Source: Kofleriaceae bacterium (lineage in GTDB: Bacteria; Myxococcota_A; Polyangia; Haliangiales; Haliangiaceae). From it: a DNA stretch of 64,000 bases. Below, piece after piece: positions 40,677 through 54,983 of the stretch. The notes beneath the pieces were generated by a model. It made no database searches, was not told where the DNA came from, and saw only the letters and a list, made by a program, of their open reading frames with translations. The translations under genes were made by a program, and so were the position numbers. The stretch is from assembly GCA_018057825.1 (NCBI GenBank), contig JAGPCY010000016.1, forward strand, positions 62,001 through 126,000. Direction: 5' to 3'. Within the stretch, counting starts at the first letter, position 1; each line of letters starts with the position of its first letter.

Positions 40677-40832
40677 CACCACCCTTGGTGGTGCATGCAG
40701 ACAGCGGCTGAACGCCGGTGCTCACGCACCACCGCCGGTGGTCACACGGACGGCGGCACTCCCGCGATCCGGACGTTATGGGAGGGGGGCCCCAGCGAAT
40801 GCTGGGGGGAGGGTTTTTTCGAAAAACCCTCC
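40677..40832. repeat. Hairpin element copy C
   Basis: Third copy, 20 kb from copies A and B. First hairpin CACCAC-CCTTG-GTGGTG (40677-40693). A core from GTGGTG through GCTCACGC of about 40 bp is identical to A and B. A variable part follows with ACCACC-GCC-GGTGGT, then CTCCC/GGGAG, CCCCAGC-GAAT-GCTGGGG (40790-40807) and the terminal hairpin. It lies between convergent genes after tract 5, the same context as A/B after tract 3. Confidence 0.85.
40808..40832. terminator. Terminator-like hairpin of element copy C
   Basis: GGAGGGTTTTT-TCG-AAAAACCCTCC, identical to the one in copy B, ending 2 bp from the stop codon of the minus-strand gene at 40835. Confidence 0.45.
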
Positions 40833-40834
40833 GG

Positions 40835-41401
40835 CTATTCGCGCGCGCCGCCGTACGTGTAGCGCAGAAACAACCGCACGGTGACGCCGCCCAGGCCGGT
40901 GAAGCCCGGGGTCTGCCAGTACTCGCCGCCGAGGCCGAAGGCGTAGTGCCGGTTCTGGAGCTGGTACTCGAGGCCACCGCCGCCGGCCAGGGCGAGGGAG
41001 AAGCGCTCCTCGGGCTCGGTCACGCCGACCTTGCCGAGGATGTTCGACGAGATCATCGCGCCGCCCGCGCCACCCTCGAGGAAGAGCGCGATCGCGCCCA
41101 CGCGCGCGGTCAGCCGCGCGTCGGCCCGCGCCCGATAGAGCTGCAGGTACTCGCCCTCGGGCGGTGGGGGCACGGTGGCCTCATGGGTGGACGCGTCGGC
41201 GGCGACGCCGATCGACAGCCACGACCACAGGTCGTAGCCGACCCGCAGCGCCAGGGCGGGGCCGGGCGCGACCCACGGCTGGGCCTCACCGACCGCCACC
41301 GTCGCTCCCAGGCCAGCCTCGGTGTAGGCGCCGCGCGATGCCGGGCGGGCCTCGGCAGCGCCAGCCACAGCGAGCGCACAGACGATCAGGCGGGCGCGCA
41401 T
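40835..41401 (-). CDS. Outer-membrane beta-barrel-like protein, CglE/GltH-like position, 188 aa
   Basis: Signal peptide [18 protein letters not shown], then alternating-residue beta strands with many aromatic and Gly residues ([62 protein letters not shown]) and an aromatic C-terminal strand ([11 protein letters not shown]). This is an eight-strand-type small barrel. In Myxococcus xanthus, GltH and the A-motility protein CglE are comparable outer-membrane proteins; by position after gltG this could be either, and sequence alone does not decide. Last gene of the Glt-like cluster. It ends at hairpin element copy C. Confidence 0.65.
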   Translation of the reverse strand: MRARLIVCALAVAGAAEARPASRGAYTEAGLGATVAVGEAQPWVAPGPALALRVGYDLWSWLSIGVAADASTHEATVPPPPEGEYLQLYRARADARLTARVGAIALFLEGGAGGAMISSNILGKVGVTEPEERFSLALAGGGGLEYQLQNRHYAFGLGGEYWQTPGFTGLGGVTVRLFLRYTYGGARE

Positions 41402-41488
41402 CCAGCTACACGATCGGCGGGGACGGTCGGGGTCGTCAAGTCGAGGCGCGGTCGATCGTCAGGTGGTCGATCTTGGCGTCGCGCTCGC

Positions 41489-42256
41489 TCACTCGTCCGG
41501 CGGGGGCGGCGGCACGTACTCGGCCGGCGTGAACGTGACGACCTCTTCGAGCGGCGCCGCCAGGAGCCCCCGGTGGACGATCCCGCGGTGGTCGCGGATG
41601 CGCAGCGCGTACTCGAGCACCATGTGCGTGCCCGAGGTGACGGTGATGTCGTAGCGGATCATCTGTGCCGCGGCGTCGGGGGGGATGGCGACCGCGCCGA
41701 CCGGGATGGTCGGGTCGTCCTCGTTGATGTTGAAGACCGCGGCGAACGGGTTGACCATGCCGCGGGTGATGGCCTCGAGATCGATCGAGGCCTCGCGCAG
41801 GGCGTCCTCGCGGATCACCCCTGACACCGAGCCGTTGGCCGGCACGGTCAGCGGGATGCCCCCGGCCAGCGACGGCGGCACCTCGTCCTCCTCGGGATCG
41901 ACGACGAAGTTGGCCGGCACGTAGTAGAAGAACTGGTTGCCGCCGTCGACCGTCACCGTGGCGCGGCCGTCGCCGTCGGTCAGGTTCTTGATCGTCCACT
42001 CGATCGACACGTCGAGGTCGCCGACCCGGACGTAGGCCAGCTCGATGCCGAGCTCGGTCTCGAGGGCGACCCGCTCGGCCATGTCCTCCATCGACTCGGG
42101 CTCGATCGGCAGGTTGATCGTCGTGGTGGCGAGGGTCGGCGCCATCGGATCGGCGGCGACCTCGAGGACCGCCGGTCCCGGGATGTACTGCGGATCGGTC
42201 GCGCACGCGGTGGCGGCGGCCAGGGAGACGGCGAGGGCAGGGACCGCGAGGCGCAT
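41489..42256 (-). CDS. Lipoprotein of the Glt-like cluster, 255 aa
   Basis: [18 protein letters not shown] is a lipoprotein signal (lipobox Cys at about 18). The mature protein is beta-rich with acidic patches ([20 protein letters not shown]) and ends in Pro residues (YVPPPPPDE). No family recognised. M. xanthus gliding clusters also include lipoproteins (for example GltK and CglC/D/F), but I see no sequence basis to pick one. ATG at 42256 has GGAG 5-6 nt upstream. It is separated by 55 bp from gltG. Confidence 0.6.
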   Translation of the reverse strand: MRLAVPALAVSLAAATACATDPQYIPGPAVLEVAADPMAPTLATTTINLPIEPESMEDMAERVALETELGIELAYVRVGDLDVSIEWTIKNLTDGDGRATVTVDGGNQFFYYVPANFVVDPEEDEVPPSLAGGIPLTVPANGSVSGVIREDALREASIDLEAITRGMVNPFAAVFNINEDDPTIPVGAVAIPPDAAAQMIRYDITVTSGTHMVLEYALRIRDHRGIVHRGLLAAPLEEVVTFTPAEYVPPPPPDE

Positions 42257-42311
42257 GATGTCTCCGTTCAGGATCCGGGGTGACGACGTGGGACCTGGGT
42301 CATGACGGCCC

Positions 42312-43732
<1,421 letters not shown>

Positions 43733-43736
<4 letters not shown>

Positions 43737-44185
43737 AGCTTGCTCTCGTCGATGGAGTTGACCATCTCGGGGATGAAGGACCGGCGCTGCAGCGAGGCGC
43801 GATCGAGCTCCTCGCTGGCGCGATCGAGGAAGTACAGGAGCTGCGGCGTGCGCAGGCGGCCGCTGATGTCGAGGCCGGTGAAGTCGAACACCTTGGGCTT
43901 TCCACCAGCCGCTGGCGGCGCCGCGTCAGGCGCGGCCGGGCCCGGCGCCGGTGCCGGTTGGACGCCGGCCCCATCGCTGGGCTTGGGCGTGGGCGCGGGC
44001 GCGGGCGGCGGCGCGGGCTTGGTCGGGGTCGGCGGAGGCCGGCGCCGGCCGCGGCGGCGCTGGGCGCTGGCCGAGGCTGCCATCGCACACAGGATCACCC
44101 CGACGACGAGGGCGCGAGCCCCCAGCGAGAGGTGGACTCGGGGGCGGTGACCCCCGTGGGCGGATGTGTGGCTTGGTGGACTCAC
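43733..44185 (-). CDS. Exported protein at the GltF position, 150 aa
   Basis: Basic N-terminus, a signal-anchor or signal peptide ([24 protein letters not shown]), a Pro-rich linker ([20 protein letters not shown]), then about 50 conserved-looking residues: [45 protein letters not shown] (read in pieces). In other myxobacterial Glt loci a short protein sits between gltE and gltG (gltF), so position supports that identity but sequence was not compared. GTG start overlaps the gltE stop; its own stop overlaps the gltG start. Confidence 0.6.
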
Positions 44186-45315
44186 AGGCCCAACTCCTTG
44201 CGTTTCTGCTCGGCCGCGACGCGTTTGGGATGGCCTGACCCGGCGTCTTGCAGGAATCGCTCCAAGTCGGCCTTGGCCCCGGGGGTGTCCTCGAGGAAGT
44301 CGGCCTTGAGCGTGGCCAGGTTCCACAACGCATCGCCCCGGGCCCGCGATCTGCGTGGCGCCTTGTCGATCACCTGCTGCCAGGCCGCCTTGGCGGCGTC
44401 GAAGTCCTTGCCGCCGCGGAGCGCCACCCCGAGCGCGACCCGGGCGGCCCAGTCGTCGTTCCGTCGCGCGAGGATCGCCTCGAGCTCGGCCTTGGCGCGG
44501 ACGTAGTCGCCGGCGTCGAGGAGGACCGTGGCCTTGTTGAAGCGGGCGTCGAGGTAGCCCGGGTCGAGGGAGGTCGCGTGGTCGAAGCGGTCGAAGGCCT
44601 CCTGGGCCTTGCCCTGCCGCAGGTACAGGAGCGCCAGCGCGTTGTAGGCGGCCGGGTCCTTGTCGTCGAGCTCGATGGCCTTGCCGACCACCAGGACCGC
44701 GAGCTCCTCGCGGCCTTGGGCCAGGTAGAGGAGCGCCAGCTCGGTGTAGATGCGCGCGTTGGCGCCCGACACCCGCAGCGTGTCGCGCAGCACGTCGACC
44801 GCGCCCTCGTAGTCGCCGCCGTCGCGCAGGAGCGACGCCAGGCGGGCGGCGGCGTCGCGCCGCAGCGGATCGTCGGGGGCGGCCTCGCGCAGGACCTGCT
44901 CGTAGTCGCCGCGGGCGTCCTTGCTGCGGCCCAGGCGGCGCAGGGCCTCGGCGCGCGCGACCCGGGTCGGGGCGTGGGCCGGGTTGGTGGCCAGGGCCTT
45001 GTCGAAGGCCGTGGCCGCGCCGTCGTCGTCGCCGTCGGCGGCGCGCAGGACGCCGAGGTTGTGCCAGGCCTCCCACAGCTTGCCGTCGATCTCGACCGCG
45101 GCCGCCAGCCGGGCCTTGGCGGTCTCGGGCGCCTCGGGCCCGCCCAGCCGCAGCGCGCGCATCGCGCCGTCGAACTCGCGGCGCGCCTCGGGCTTGACCG
45201 GGTCGAGCACGACCGCCTTGGGCTTGGGGCCGCTGGTCTGGATCCGACGGGACGCGCTCGGCCCGCCGCAGGCCGCCGCGGCCGCGAGCGCGGCGGCCAG
45301 GAGCACCGCCCTCAT
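44182..45315 (-). CDS. gltE: TPR lipoprotein, GltE (AglT)-like, 377 aa
   Basis: Lipoprotein signal [16 protein letters not shown] (lipobox Cys near 16), then about eight TPR units from residue 45 onward ([94 protein letters not shown], each shortened here). It matches M. xanthus GltE/AglT, a TPR protein of the A-motility envelope complex. ATGA overlap with gltD upstream and GTGA overlap with the next gene. Confidence 0.75.
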   Translation of the reverse strand: MRAVLLAAALAAAAACGGPSASRRIQTSGPKPKAVVLDPVKPEARREFDGAMRALRLGGPEAPETAKARLAAAVEIDGKLWEAWHNLGVLRAADGDDDGAATAFDKALATNPAHAPTRVARAEALRRLGRSKDARGDYEQVLREAAPDDPLRRDAAARLASLLRDGGDYEGAVDVLRDTLRVSGANARIYTELALLYLAQGREELAVLVVGKAIELDDKDPAAYNALALLYLRQGKAQEAFDRFDHATSLDPGYLDARFNKATVLLDAGDYVRAKAELEAILARRNDDWAARVALGVALRGGKDFDAAKAAWQQVIDKAPRRSRARGDALWNLATLKADFLEDTPGAKADLERFLQDAGSGHPKRVAAEQKRKELGL

Positions 45316-48300
45316 CGCACCACCTCGTCGACCAGCTCGGCCTCGAGGGGGCGATCGCCGGCCCGGACCTCACCGCGGATCTCGCGCTCGGGCGGGAACT
45401 GGTTCGACGACAACCGCCCCAGGGCCTCGCGGATCTTCTTGGTGTAGCTGTCGTAGACCTGCATCTGGATCGCCTTGGCGTAGCCGGCGGCGTACAGCTC
45501 GATCGCCTTCTCCTCGATGTCGAGCACGTAGCTGTCGAGCGCGTCGCGGTACGCGGTGGCCTCGGCCTCCGACAGCCCGCCCGGCGGCGGCGCGGTCCGC
45601 AGGGCCTCGGCAAAGCTGTCGTAGATCTGGCCGACCCGATACAAGGACGCGGTCGCCCACTTGAGATCCTCGTAGTCGACCACCGACAGGTAGATGCCCT
45701 GGGCCTTGCCCAGGAGCTCCGACTTCTTCTTGAGCGTCTTCTCGAGGAGCTTGGGCTTCACGTCGAGGCCGACCTTGTCGTACTCGCGCAGCGCCAGCTC
45801 GCCCTGCAGGTAGCGGCCCTCGGCGGCCCAGGTCTTGGTCGCCGCGCGATCCTTGGGATCGAGCCGCTTGTGCAGGCGGGCGGCGGCGGTCAGCTCGTCG
45901 GCGGCCCGCGCCCATTGCCCGAGCGCCATCGAGGTGCGGGCGGCGCGGACGTGGGCCTCGAGGACCCGGCGCGACGCGTCGCGATAGGTCTTGGCGTAGG
46001 CGCGGTAGGCGGCGTCGGCCCGGCCGTCGTCGCCGGCCTCCTCGTAGACCACGCCGATGCGGAAGGCCACCTCGGCCGCGTCCTTGCGGGCGTCGGGCCG
46101 CTTGGCGTAGGCCTGATAGTGGGCGATCGCCTTCTCGTGCTGGCCCAGGGCCTGGCGCAGGACGCCAGCGTTGTACAGCGCGTCGGCGGCCATCTTGCTC
46201 GACGGGAAGTCCTTGACCACGACCTCGTAGGCCTCGGCCGCGCGATCGAAGTACGCCACCCGCTCGTAGACCGCGCCGGCCGCGAAGGCCGCCTTGTCGG
46301 CCTCGGGCGCGGTCTTGTAGGTCGCGGCCAGCTCGAGGTAGACGTCGGCCGCCTTGAGCGGCTCCTTGGCCTTCTCGTACATCACGCCAGCGTTCATCAT
46401 CGACTGCGCCGCCAGCTTGTGCTTCGGGAACTCCTTGGGCACGCGCAGGTAGAAGCCGGCGGCTTGCTCGAACTTGCCGGCGTCGGCGTACTTCTGGCCG
46501 CTGGCGCCGATCGACTCGACGATCAAGCGGTCGAGGCGCTCCTGTTGTTCGGCGCCGGCGAAGGCCTTGGCGGTCTTGAGCCGGCGAGCCCAGTCCTCGA
46601 TGTTCTCGTAGTCGGCGGCCTTGTTGAGCGCCGCCAGGATGCGATCGCCCGCCGGACCGGCGTCGGGGTGGTCGGGGTACTTGGTGACGATCAACCCGAA
46701 GCGCTTGATGGCCTCGTCGAAGTTGCCGTAGTCGTAGAATCGCTGGCCGTTCTTGAAGATGACGCCGACCAGCTCGGGATCGGCGGGGAACAAGGTGGCG
46801 TAGAGATCGACCGCCTCGGCGAACTTCTTGTCGACCTCGACCAGCTCGCGCTTGCCCGCGGTGTCGGTGGGCCGGGCCTTCTCGAAGGCCGCCATCGCCG
46901 CCAAGAGGGCGTCCTTGTGGTACTTGCCGACCGGCGCGGTCTTGCCGACCGCGAGGAAGTCGTCGCCGGCGGCCTCGTAGTCGAACAACTTGAGCAGCGA
47001 GATCTGCGCGCGGAAGAAGCGCAGCTCGGCGGCGTCGGGAGCGTCGGCGAAGGCGGTGAGGTAGAGGGCGTAGCCGGCGGTGGCCTGGCGGTAGGCCGCG
47101 ACCAGGCCGTTCTTCTCGAGGAAGGCGCGGTACTTGGCCTCGTCCGCGGCGGTCGGCTGGGCCGGGCGCTTGGGCGGCTTGGCGCCCTTCTCGCGGGCCT
47201 GGGCGTCGGCGTGGAGGTTCTTGGCCAGGGTCCGCAGGAGCTCCTCGGTGGCGGCCACCGAGCGCGTCAAGGCCTCGCGGTTGCGCTGGCCCTTGGCCCA
47301 GGCGGTGCCCGGGCCGTAGCTGTCGACCAGGATCTTGGCGGCGGCCAGCGACTCGGGTTGGTCGAGGGCCGAGGCCCAGGTCTCGACGATCTGGCGCTGG
47401 TACGCGGCGGCGCCCAGGCCGGTCGGCTCCATCGCGATCAGGAACTTGTAGGTATCGACCGCGCGGTCGTACTCGGCCTGCGCCAGGTAGGCGTCGGCGA
47501 CCTTGATGAGGACGTCCTTCGAGTAGCGCTCGCCGCCGATCGAGGCCAAGAAGTCGAACACCTCCTTGGCCGAGATCGCGCGATCCTCGGTGAAGACGAT
47601 CACCAGGTACTCGAGGGCCTCGTCGCGCAGACCGGCGCGGCGCCGCTTCTCGGACGCGGTGCCGGCGCGATCGGCCTCGACCGCGAGATCGAGGACCTCC
47701 TTGAAGCGCTTGGCGGCCAGGTCGGGCTCGCCGAGCTTCCAGTCGCACCACGCGGTCTTGAACAGCGCCAGATCGTAGGTGGCGTTGTCCTTGTTGGTGA
47801 GGATGTTCTGGTAGGCCGAGCGGGCCTGATCCCAGTGACCGGCGGTGAAGTGGTGCTCGCCGACCATCATCCAGGCGTCGCCGTAGAGCGGCGACTGCGG
47901 GAACCGCTCGATGACCTCCTGGAACCGGGCCATCGCGAAGTCCTCGCGGCCGGCCTCCTTGGCGGCGAAGCCGACCAGGTACAGCACCAGATCGGTGCGG
48001 CGGAACGTGGGATGATCGTCGAGGATCTGCTGGTAGGTCGCGGCGCTCTCGGTCAGATCGATGCGCGGCTCGGTCGGCTCGCTCGGGCAGCTCGCGGGAT
48101 CGAGCTTGCAGCGCTCGAGGTCGCGCTCGTAGCCATCCATCGCCACGAGGTAGGTGCGGCGGGCCTCCTCCCACAGGAGCTCGGCCAGCTTGAACAGGCC
48201 GTCGGCGCGGGCATCGCCCTCGGGGTTGCCAGCCAGGAACTCGCGCAGGAGGCCGATGGCCTCGATCCGTCGGTCGTCGCGTTGCTTGGTGGTCGAGGCC

Positions 48301-48470
48301 AGGAGCTTCTGCAGCTCGGGCGCCAGGACCGGCGCCTCGGGCACCGGCGGCCGCTTGCGCAGGTACAGCTCGGAGGTCGGGCCGCGGTCGAGGTTGACCT
48401 CGGCGACCTGGGCGTGGGCGACCCCGGCCAGGCCGAGGGCCAGCGCCAGGGCGTAGCCGACCGCCCTCAT
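45312..48470 (-). CDS. gltD: Large periplasmic TPR protein, GltD (AgmU)-like, 1052 aa
   Basis: Signal peptide [20 protein letters not shown], then TPR-type repeats along the whole length, often with an F/Y-P-x-[SH] turn between helices ([60 protein letters not shown]). This is the look of M. xanthus GltD/AgmU, a periplasmic scaffold of focal-adhesion complexes. The chain is similar in size to AgmU. It overlaps gltC and gltE by ATGA junctions. A longer open frame upstream is only the out-of-phase gltC. Confidence 0.75.
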   Translation of the reverse strand: MRAVGYALALALGLAGVAHAQVAEVNLDRGPTSELYLRKRPPVPEAPVLAPELQKLLASTTKQRDDRRIEAIGLLREFLAGNPEGDARADGLFKLAELLWEEARRTYLVAMDGYERDLERCKLDPASCPSEPTEPRIDLTESAATYQQILDDHPTFRRTDLVLYLVGFAAKEAGREDFAMARFQEVIERFPQSPLYGDAWMMVGEHHFTAGHWDQARSAYQNILTNKDNATYDLALFKTAWCDWKLGEPDLAAKRFKEVLDLAVEADRAGTASEKRRRAGLRDEALEYLVIVFTEDRAISAKEVFDFLASIGGERYSKDVLIKVADAYLAQAEYDRAVDTYKFLIAMEPTGLGAAAYQRQIVETWASALDQPESLAAAKILVDSYGPGTAWAKGQRNREALTRSVAATEELLRTLAKNLHADAQAREKGAKPPKRPAQPTAADEAKYRAFLEKNGLVAAYRQATAGYALYLTAFADAPDAAELRFFRAQISLLKLFDYEAAGDDFLAVGKTAPVGKYHKDALLAAMAAFEKARPTDTAGKRELVEVDKKFAEAVDLYATLFPADPELVGVIFKNGQRFYDYGNFDEAIKRFGLIVTKYPDHPDAGPAGDRILAALNKAADYENIEDWARRLKTAKAFAGAEQQERLDRLIVESIGASGQKYADAGKFEQAAGFYLRVPKEFPKHKLAAQSMMNAGVMYEKAKEPLKAADVYLELAATYKTAPEADKAAFAAGAVYERVAYFDRAAEAYEVVVKDFPSSKMAADALYNAGVLRQALGQHEKAIAHYQAYAKRPDARKDAAEVAFRIGVVYEEAGDDGRADAAYRAYAKTYRDASRRVLEAHVRAARTSMALGQWARAADELTAAARLHKRLDPKDRAATKTWAAEGRYLQGELALREYDKVGLDVKPKLLEKTLKKKSELLGKAQGIYLSVVDYEDLKWATASLYRVGQIYDSFAEALRTAPPPGGLSEAEATAYRDALDSYVLDIEEKAIELYAAGYAKAIQMQVYDSYTKKIREALGRLSSNQFPPEREIRGEVRAGDRPLEAELVDEVVR

Positions 48471-50461
48471 CGCCAGCCCTCGTACTCGTCGGCCCAGTAT
48501 TCGCCTTCGAACGGCCACAGCTCTTCGTCGTCGCCGATCATGCCTTGCTCCCACATCCGGCCGAACAGCTCCTCGGGGAACCGGCCGGCCGCGAGATCCT
48601 GGACCTTGATATCGAGCGCGCGCTTCTGCCCGATCACTGCGTCGACCTTGCCCAGGCGGGCCTTGTCGAGGACCCGCTTGGCCTGGGTGTAGAGCCGATC
48701 GATCATCGCCTGCGAGCGCGCGGCGGCGGCGTCCTCGAGGGACGCCAGGAGCGTCGCGGCCTGGCGGTCGAGGCGGCGGGCGGCGCGGACATCGTCGTCG
48801 AGGAGGGTCCGCAGGGCGGCTGGGGCGGCGGCGCTGGTGGTGGCGTCGGCGGCCTCGGTCAGGGCGCGGGCCTTGACCCCGGCGGCCTCGACCCGGGCGG
48901 CGAGGGCGGTCAGCCGCGCGGCCTCGTCGTCGGCGTCGGCGGCCGCGACCTGCTTGGCGGCGCGGCCACGGTCGAGCTCGCGGCGGGCCGCGCCGACCTG
49001 CTCGGCCAGGGCCCGCAGATCGTCGACCAGGCGGGCGGCCTCGGCGGCGTCGTCCTGTTCGACGGTGGTCTCGGCGGCGACCGCCGCGACCCGATCGGTG
49101 CGCGTGCGGCTCGCGAGCGCAGCCCAGGTGCGGGCCAGGCCGGGGGCCTCGCCGGCGGCGCGGCGCAGACCGGTCACCGCGTCGTGGAGGCGGACGAAGC
49201 CAGGGTCGAGGCGAATCAGGCCCAGCACCCGGCTGGTCAGGTCGGCGCTCGGCGGTGGCGGCGCGGCGCCGGCGGCCTGATCGCGCCAGCGCGCCAGCGC
49301 GCGATCGAAGAGCGCCCGCCGGGCGTCCGGATCCTTGCGGATGCGCTCGAGCTCGGCGACCACCGGCGTCAGCTCGGCGACCAAGCGATCGTAGCCGGAC
49401 CGGGCGTCGTCGAACTTGCAGTCGGCCAGCTCGACGTAGGCGCCGAGGAGCCCGGCCTCGGGCCAGGTCGGGGCGTCGGGGTAGGCGCGGCGGAGCTCGG
49501 CCACCAGATCGCGCGCGGTCGCCAGCTCGCGCTTCTGGTACATCGACCAGGCGGCCTCGAACAGCGCGTCGGGCAGGTGGACCGAGTCCGACGGGATCTG
49601 GAAGTAGTGGTAGTAGGCGTCGTCGTACTCGGCGCGCTCGTGGGCGATGCGACCCAGGCCCAGGCGCGCCAGGTCCTTGATCGTGAAGTAGCGCTCGTCG
49701 ACCACGAAGGTGATGCGATCGCTGTCGGCGGTGCCGGCGACCTCGCACATCGCCTCGGCGGCGTCCTTCCACTGGCCCTTGCGGGTCCGGATCACGCCGC
49801 GCAGGTAGAGCGCCGACGAGTACAGCCGGCTCTTCTTCGAGATCGTCGCGAGCTGGCCCTCGGCGGCGACCAGGTCGTCGGCCTGGTAGGCGGCGCGACC
49901 GCGCAGATAGGCGCGCTCGCCGGACGCGCTCGGCGGAATCGTGGCCCCGCCGTCGAGGGCCTCGATCCGCGCCAGCACGCCGGCGAAGTCGCGGGTCTCG
50001 AGGGCGACGTCGACGGCGCGCCGGTGGGCCGGGCCCCAGTACGGCGCCTCGGGGCCGCGGCGCAGGACCCGCTCGATCGCCCGCAGGGCCGCGCCGTAAG
50101 CGCCGGCGCCGTGGAGGGCCACGCCCAGGTAGTACTCGGCGTTCTGGTATTCGACGAAGTCCGCGAAGTCGGCGTAGCGCGGCGATTCGACGATCGCCGC
50201 GAGGGCGACCGCAGCCTCGATCGCGGCGCCGTCGCGCAGGAGGCGCTCGGCCGCCGCCAGGTCGCGCTTCAGGCCGGCCTGGTTGCCGCCGTCGACGTCG
50301 ACCAGCCCGAGGCTGGCCAGCTCGGCGAAGTAGCGCTCGACCGGGGAGGTCGGCGCCGGCGGCGGCGCGGCGTCGGTGGCGTCGGCATCGTCGGCCCGGC
50401 CGGGCCCGGCGGCGGCCAGGACCAGGGCCGCGGCCAGCAGCGCGGCGCGGCTAGCGCGCAC
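48467..50461 (-). CDS. gltC: Periplasmic TPR protein, GltC-like, 664 aa
   Basis: Signal peptide [23 protein letters not shown]. It then has TPR-like helical repeats up to about residue 340 ([73 protein letters not shown]), followed by a long coiled-coil-like region (about 430-590) and an acidic aromatic tail ([15 protein letters not shown]). M. xanthus GltC is a periplasmic TPR protein of comparable size encoded beside the gltA/gltB barrels, as here. GTG start lies inside the end of the preceding gene (11 bp overlap). Confidence 0.7.
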   Translation of the reverse strand: MRASRAALLAAALVLAAAGPGRADDADATDAAPPPAPTSPVERYFAELASLGLVDVDGGNQAGLKRDLAAAERLLRDGAAIEAAVALAAIVESPRYADFADFVEYQNAEYYLGVALHGAGAYGAALRAIERVLRRGPEAPYWGPAHRRAVDVALETRDFAGVLARIEALDGGATIPPSASGERAYLRGRAAYQADDLVAAEGQLATISKKSRLYSSALYLRGVIRTRKGQWKDAAEAMCEVAGTADSDRITFVVDERYFTIKDLARLGLGRIAHERAEYDDAYYHYFQIPSDSVHLPDALFEAAWSMYQKRELATARDLVAELRRAYPDAPTWPEAGLLGAYVELADCKFDDARSGYDRLVAELTPVVAELERIRKDPDARRALFDRALARWRDQAAGAAPPPPSADLTSRVLGLIRLDPGFVRLHDAVTGLRRAAGEAPGLARTWAALASRTRTDRVAAVAAETTVEQDDAAEAARLVDDLRALAEQVGAARRELDRGRAAKQVAAADADDEAARLTALAARVEAAGVKARALTEAADATTSAAAPAALRTLLDDDVRAARRLDRQAATLLASLEDAAAARSQAMIDRLYTQAKRVLDKARLGKVDAVIGQKRALDIKVQDLAAGRFPEELFGRMWEQGMIGDDEELWPFEGEYWADEYEGWR

Positions 50462-51224
50462 CGGCGGCCTCGGCGGTACGGCGGCCCGGCACCGCGGCGG
50501 CGCTCTGCTTGGCCGGCTTCCCGGGCTTGCCAGCGTTAGGCTTGCCAGCGTCGGGGCGGGCGGTGGTCGTGACGTCGACGTCGAGGCCCAGGCGGTAGCC
50601 GCCGCGCTCGCGCTTGCGCCACGCGTAGGGCAGGTCGCCGTCGTCGGCGCTCTTGATCGTGACCTCGAGATCCTTGCCGGCCACCGCCTGGACGACGAAG
50701 GTCGACTCGGTCGCGGTGGTGAAGCGATCGTCGTCCTTGCCGACCGCCTCGAGGCGCACCGTGACCAGGTGCCGACCGGGCGCGACCCAGCCGTCGAAGC
50801 GCACCGCGTCGTCGGCGCCGATCTGGCCGGCGGTGTCGTCGAAGACGCTGGCGCCGTCGAGGCGAACCACCGCTCGCGACACGCCCCAGAACCGGGCGCT
50901 GGTGAACCGCCACTTGATCTGGATCCGGGTCGAGTACAGCGCGCTGGCCAGGGTCGCGGCGCGGGCCCGCGACGCGAACAGCTCGTCGCGCAGCTTCAGG
51001 TACTCCTGGCGGAGGGCGTCGATGTCGTTGGCCTCGGCGGCCGGCGCGGTGTCGGGGGTGGTCGACGGCGTCGGGGTGGGCGTCGGGGCGGGCGCCGGGG
51101 TCGGCGTCGGGGTCGGCGGCGGCGCCGGCTTGGCCGGCTGCGCGGCCGCGGCGGGCGCGAGGGCGACCAGCCCCCCCAGGCAGAGGGCGCGACCGAGCGA
51201 GGCAAGCCGAGGGACACCGAGCAT
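50451..51224 (-). CDS. Exported protein of the Glt-like cluster, 257 aa
   Basis: Signal peptide [28 protein letters not shown], a Pro/Thr-rich linker (about 30-60), a short helical segment ([32 protein letters not shown]), then an immunoglobulin-like beta region (about 100-220: [33 protein letters not shown]), ending in a Lys/Pro-rich tail. The beta region with APGRHLVTV resembles PEGA-type surface modules. It lies between the barrel genes and gltC and probably helps the same complex. GGAG precedes the ATG by 6 nt. Confidence 0.6.
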   Translation of the reverse strand: MLGVPRLASLGRALCLGGLVALAPAAAAQPAKPAPPPTPTPTPAPAPTPTPTPSTTPDTAPAAEANDIDALRQEYLKLRDELFASRARAATLASALYSTRIQIKWRFTSARFWGVSRAVVRLDGASVFDDTAGQIGADDAVRFDGWVAPGRHLVTVRLEAVGKDDDRFTTATESTFVVQAVAGKDLEVTIKSADDGDLPYAWRKRERGGYRLGLDVDVTTTARPDAGKPNAGKPGKPAKQSAAAVPGRRTAEAAGAR

Positions 51225-51238
51225 GGCGGACTCCGCGT

Positions 51239-51928
51239 TCAGTTGGAGAACGGCAGAAACATCGAGAGGCCGAAGGTCACCGCGAGGTCGTTGACCAGGA
51301 ACCGCTCGTCGAGCAGCTCCTGGCGAAAGACCCGGTTGCGGGCGTCGAGGCGCACGGCCACCGCGCGCCCGAGAAACAGCTTCATGCCCACGCCGCCGAC
51401 GCCCATCGCGCCGCGGCTGGTCGCCGAGTCGACCACGCCGACCCCGGCGTCGAGGTGGAGGTCGAAGCGCGCCACGCTGCCGCCCAGGCGCAGCTTGCCG
51501 TACACCGGGCTCCACACCAGGAGCGACTCGCCGTACAGCACCCGGGCGTAGTCGTCGGCCAGGACCACGCCGCGCGAATCCTCGATCGCGCGGATCACGT
51601 CGGCGTTGGCGTGGGTCATCCCGCCGCCGAACTCGACCGCGGTCTGATCGGTCATGTGGTAGGTGTAGGCGCCGTTGACCACGTAGGTGCCGCTGAATAG
51701 ATCGGAGGCGTAGTAGCCGCCGCCGGCGGTCAGCTCGTGGCGGCCCTGCTTGACCACCAGGCGATCGACCGCGCCTCGGCGCTTGCGCTTGAGCGCCAGC
51801 CGATCGGCGATCTCGCGATCGACGCAGCTCGAGGTGGTGCGCGGCGCGTCGTCGTCGGCGAGGGCCGGGGCAGTCAGCGCCAGCGCGGCGGCGAGGACCG
51901 AGAGACGGACCACCAGGGGACGGCTCAT
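51239..51928 (-). CDS. Outer-membrane beta-barrel (OMP_myx_plus type), GltA/GltB-like, 229 aa
   Basis: Signal peptide [24 protein letters not shown], then [20 protein letters not shown] and [25 protein letters not shown], which matches the start of myxobacterial outer-membrane barrels of the GltA/GltB sort. Repeated amphipathic strands follow to a C-terminal aromatic end ([13 protein letters not shown]). It is a paralogue of the next upstream gene, which has the same C-x-DR-x-I-x-[DE]-x-L start. In M. xanthus, gltA and gltB are adjacent paralogous barrels next to gltC. Confidence 0.75.
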   Translation of the reverse strand: MSRPLVVRLSVLAAALALTAPALADDDAPRTTSSCVDREIADRLALKRKRRGAVDRLVVKQGRHELTAGGGYYASDLFSGTYVVNGAYTYHMTDQTAVEFGGGMTHANADVIRAIEDSRGVVLADDYARVLYGESLLVWSPVYGKLRLGGSVARFDLHLDAGVGVVDSATSRGAMGVGGVGMKLFLGRAVAVRLDARNRVFRQELLDERFLVNDLAVTFGLSMFLPFSN

Positions 51929-52707
51929 AGGGGCGTCGGGATCCAGACCCCGATCGCCAGGCTGGCGACCAGGTTGTTGGTGAACCGCGTCTCGGCGGCC
52001 GCCTCCTGCACCGCCATGACGTTGCGGGCATCGAACCGCACCGTCACGATCCCGGTGGTGAACAACTCGAGGGCCAGGCCGGCGTCGAAGGTGATGCCCT
52101 GGACGCTGTCGTGGATCAGGCGGCCGCCGCCGGCGTAGAGCAGGAAGTCGCCGTGGACGATGTCGCCGCCCAGCTTCATCTTGGTGTGGATCGGCGACCA
52201 GACGAGGTTGGCCATGGGCAGGTAGCCCAGCCCCGACTCGAAGCGATCGTCGCCGAAGAACTCGGCCAGCGGGCTGTCGAGGTCGAGGGCGATCGGCGTG
52301 ACCTCGAAGCCCAGCTCGAGGCCGAGATCTTCGGTGAACCAGAAGCCGAGGGCGCCGCCGGCGATCCACGACGACGACGTCAGGTCGCCGGCGTAGAGCC
52401 CGCCCTTGGCGAGCAGCTCGACGTGGCCGCGCTTGGCGAAGTCGCGCTTCTGCACCCCGCGCGGGCGCAAGGTCTGGCCCAGCTCGTCCTTGATCGAGCG
52501 ATCGAGGCACGACGGCAGCGGGGCCTCCGACGGGGTCGCGGCGGCGTCGGCGGCGGCGGACTCCGCGGTCCCGACGCCGCTGGCCGCACCTCCGCTGGCT
52601 GCACCGCCGCTAGCTGCGGCGACCCGCGGGATTTCGGCGCGCGCCGGGTTCGCGGCGAGCGCACCGGCGGCGATCATGGCGACGAGGCCCCAGACCTGGC
52701 GCGGCAC
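51925..52707 (-). CDS. Outer-membrane beta-barrel (OMP_myx_plus type), GltA/GltB-like, 260 aa
   Basis: Paralogue of 51239-51928, with a signal peptide ([20 protein letters not shown]), an Ala/Ser/Gly-rich spacer, then [45 protein letters not shown] and repeated amphipathic strands, ending [14 protein letters not shown]. First gene of the ten-gene minus-strand cluster and coupled to the second barrel by ATGA. The GTG start at 52707 is set by TACCGT 6 nt upstream, implying a leaderless start for the whole cluster. Confidence 0.72.
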   Translation of the reverse strand: MPRQVWGLVAMIAAGALAANPARAEIPRVAAASGGAASGGAASGVGTAESAAADAAATPSEAPLPSCLDRSIKDELGQTLRPRGVQKRDFAKRGHVELLAKGGLYAGDLTSSSWIAGGALGFWFTEDLGLELGFEVTPIALDLDSPLAEFFGDDRFESGLGYLPMANLVWSPIHTKMKLGGDIVHGDFLLYAGGGRLIHDSVQGITFDAGLALELFTTGIVTVRFDARNVMAVQEAAAETRFTNNLVASLAIGVWIPTPL

Positions 52708-52713
52708 GGCTAG

Positions 52714-52719
52714 ACGGTA
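52714..52719 (-). promoter_or_regulatory. Putative leaderless -10 for the Glt-like cluster
   Basis: TACCGT on the minus strand, 6 nt upstream of the GTG at 52707. Confidence 0.5.
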
Positions 52720-52794
52720 GCGTGGCGATGCGCGCGCGGTCAACGCGGCGCCGCGATTGGATCGCACCGACACCGGCGCCGGTCCCGGCGGTGT

Positions 52795-52800
52795 TACGAT
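52795..52800 (+). promoter_or_regulatory. Putative leaderless -10 for the FHA-sigma54 activator
   Basis: TACGAT, 6 nt upstream of the ATG at 52807, about 75 bp from the divergent Glt-cluster hexamer. Confidence 0.5.
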
Positions 52801-52806
52801 GGCGCG

Positions 52807-54171
<1,365 letters not shown>

Positions 54172-54179
54172 TACGCCTC

Positions 54180-54357
54180 CATCTCCATCTCCGCCTCCGC
54201 CTCGGTCTCGGTCTCGGTCTCCGCCCCTCGGTCTCGGCCTCGGTCTCCGTCTCGGTCTCGGTCTCGGCCTCCGCCTCGGTCTCGGTCTCGGCCTCCGTCT
54301 CGGTCTCGGTCTCCGCCTCCGCCTCGGTCTCGGTCCCCGCCTCGGCCTCCGCCTCCC
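54180..54357. repeat. Hexanucleotide tract 6 (CTCGGT/CTCCGC)
   Basis: About 29 units on the plus strand as CTCGGT, CTCGGC and CTCCGC, filling the stop-to-stop gap between the convergent FHA-sigma54 gene (54171) and the TPR gene (54358). Confidence 0.92.
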
Positions 54358-54903
54358 TCAGTCCAGTCCGCCGCGCAGCACCTTCAGCACCGGCGACCGC
54401 GGCGGCTGGGACATCGGCTCAGCGCCGACCCGCAACAGGGTCGAGGTCGGGCAGCGGGCCAGGCCGGCGCGGTAGGTCGCGGCCGCCGCCTCGCGATCGC
54501 CCAGCGCGTCGTAGAGCGTGGCCTTCTCGAAGAACAGGTCCTCGAGCAGCCAATCGTCATCCTCCCCCAGGTGGAGGAACGCGCGCTCGATCGCCGCCAG
54601 GGCGGCCAGGCCGTGGCCCAGATCGCCGAGCAGGGCGCCGCGCCAGTAGTGGGCCACCGCCCAGGTCGGGGCGTGGGCGACCGCGGCCTCGGCGGCGGCC
54701 AGGGCGGCGATGTCGTCGCCGCGGGCGGCGGCGATCTGGCACTTGACGATCCACGCCGGGGCGTGACCGGGGGCGCGCAGGATGGCCTGGTCGACCGCAT
54801 GATCGGCGCGGGCCAGGATCGCGGCGTCGTCGCCCTCGCCCAGGAGGTCGCGCGCGACCTCGAGCCACTGGTCCACGGTGTCGTCGATGCCGGCGTCGTC
54901 CAT
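54358..54903 (-). CDS. TPR-like protein, 181 aa
   Basis: Soluble, no signal peptide. About three helical pairs of TPR type ([51 protein letters not shown], in pieces; [63 protein letters not shown]) and a short C-terminal tail. Protein-protein interaction is the likely role; partners unknown. The start is uncertain: a GTG at 54930 adds nine residues. I prefer ATG 54903. It ends at tract 6. Confidence 0.6.
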   Translation of the reverse strand: MDDAGIDDTVDQWLEVARDLLGEGDDAAILARADHAVDQAILRAPGHAPAWIVKCQIAAARGDDIAALAAAEAAVAHAPTWAVAHYWRGALLGDLGHGLAALAAIERAFLHLGEDDDWLLEDLFFEKATLYDALGDREAAAATYRAGLARCPTSTLLRVGAEPMSQPPRSPVLKVLRGGLD

Positions 54904-54983
54904 GCCGTCGCTCGCGCTCGAGCGTAACACGGCGGTCGCGGCCGCGCCGGACCGGATTCACGTCCCAGATCGACGTCCCGGCG

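Noticed and set aside
45312-49772. One 1486-codon frame covering gltD and part of gltC
   Set aside because: The upstream part is out of frame with the GltC-like protein and low-complexity. A clear signal peptide and an ATGA overlap set the gltD start at 48470.
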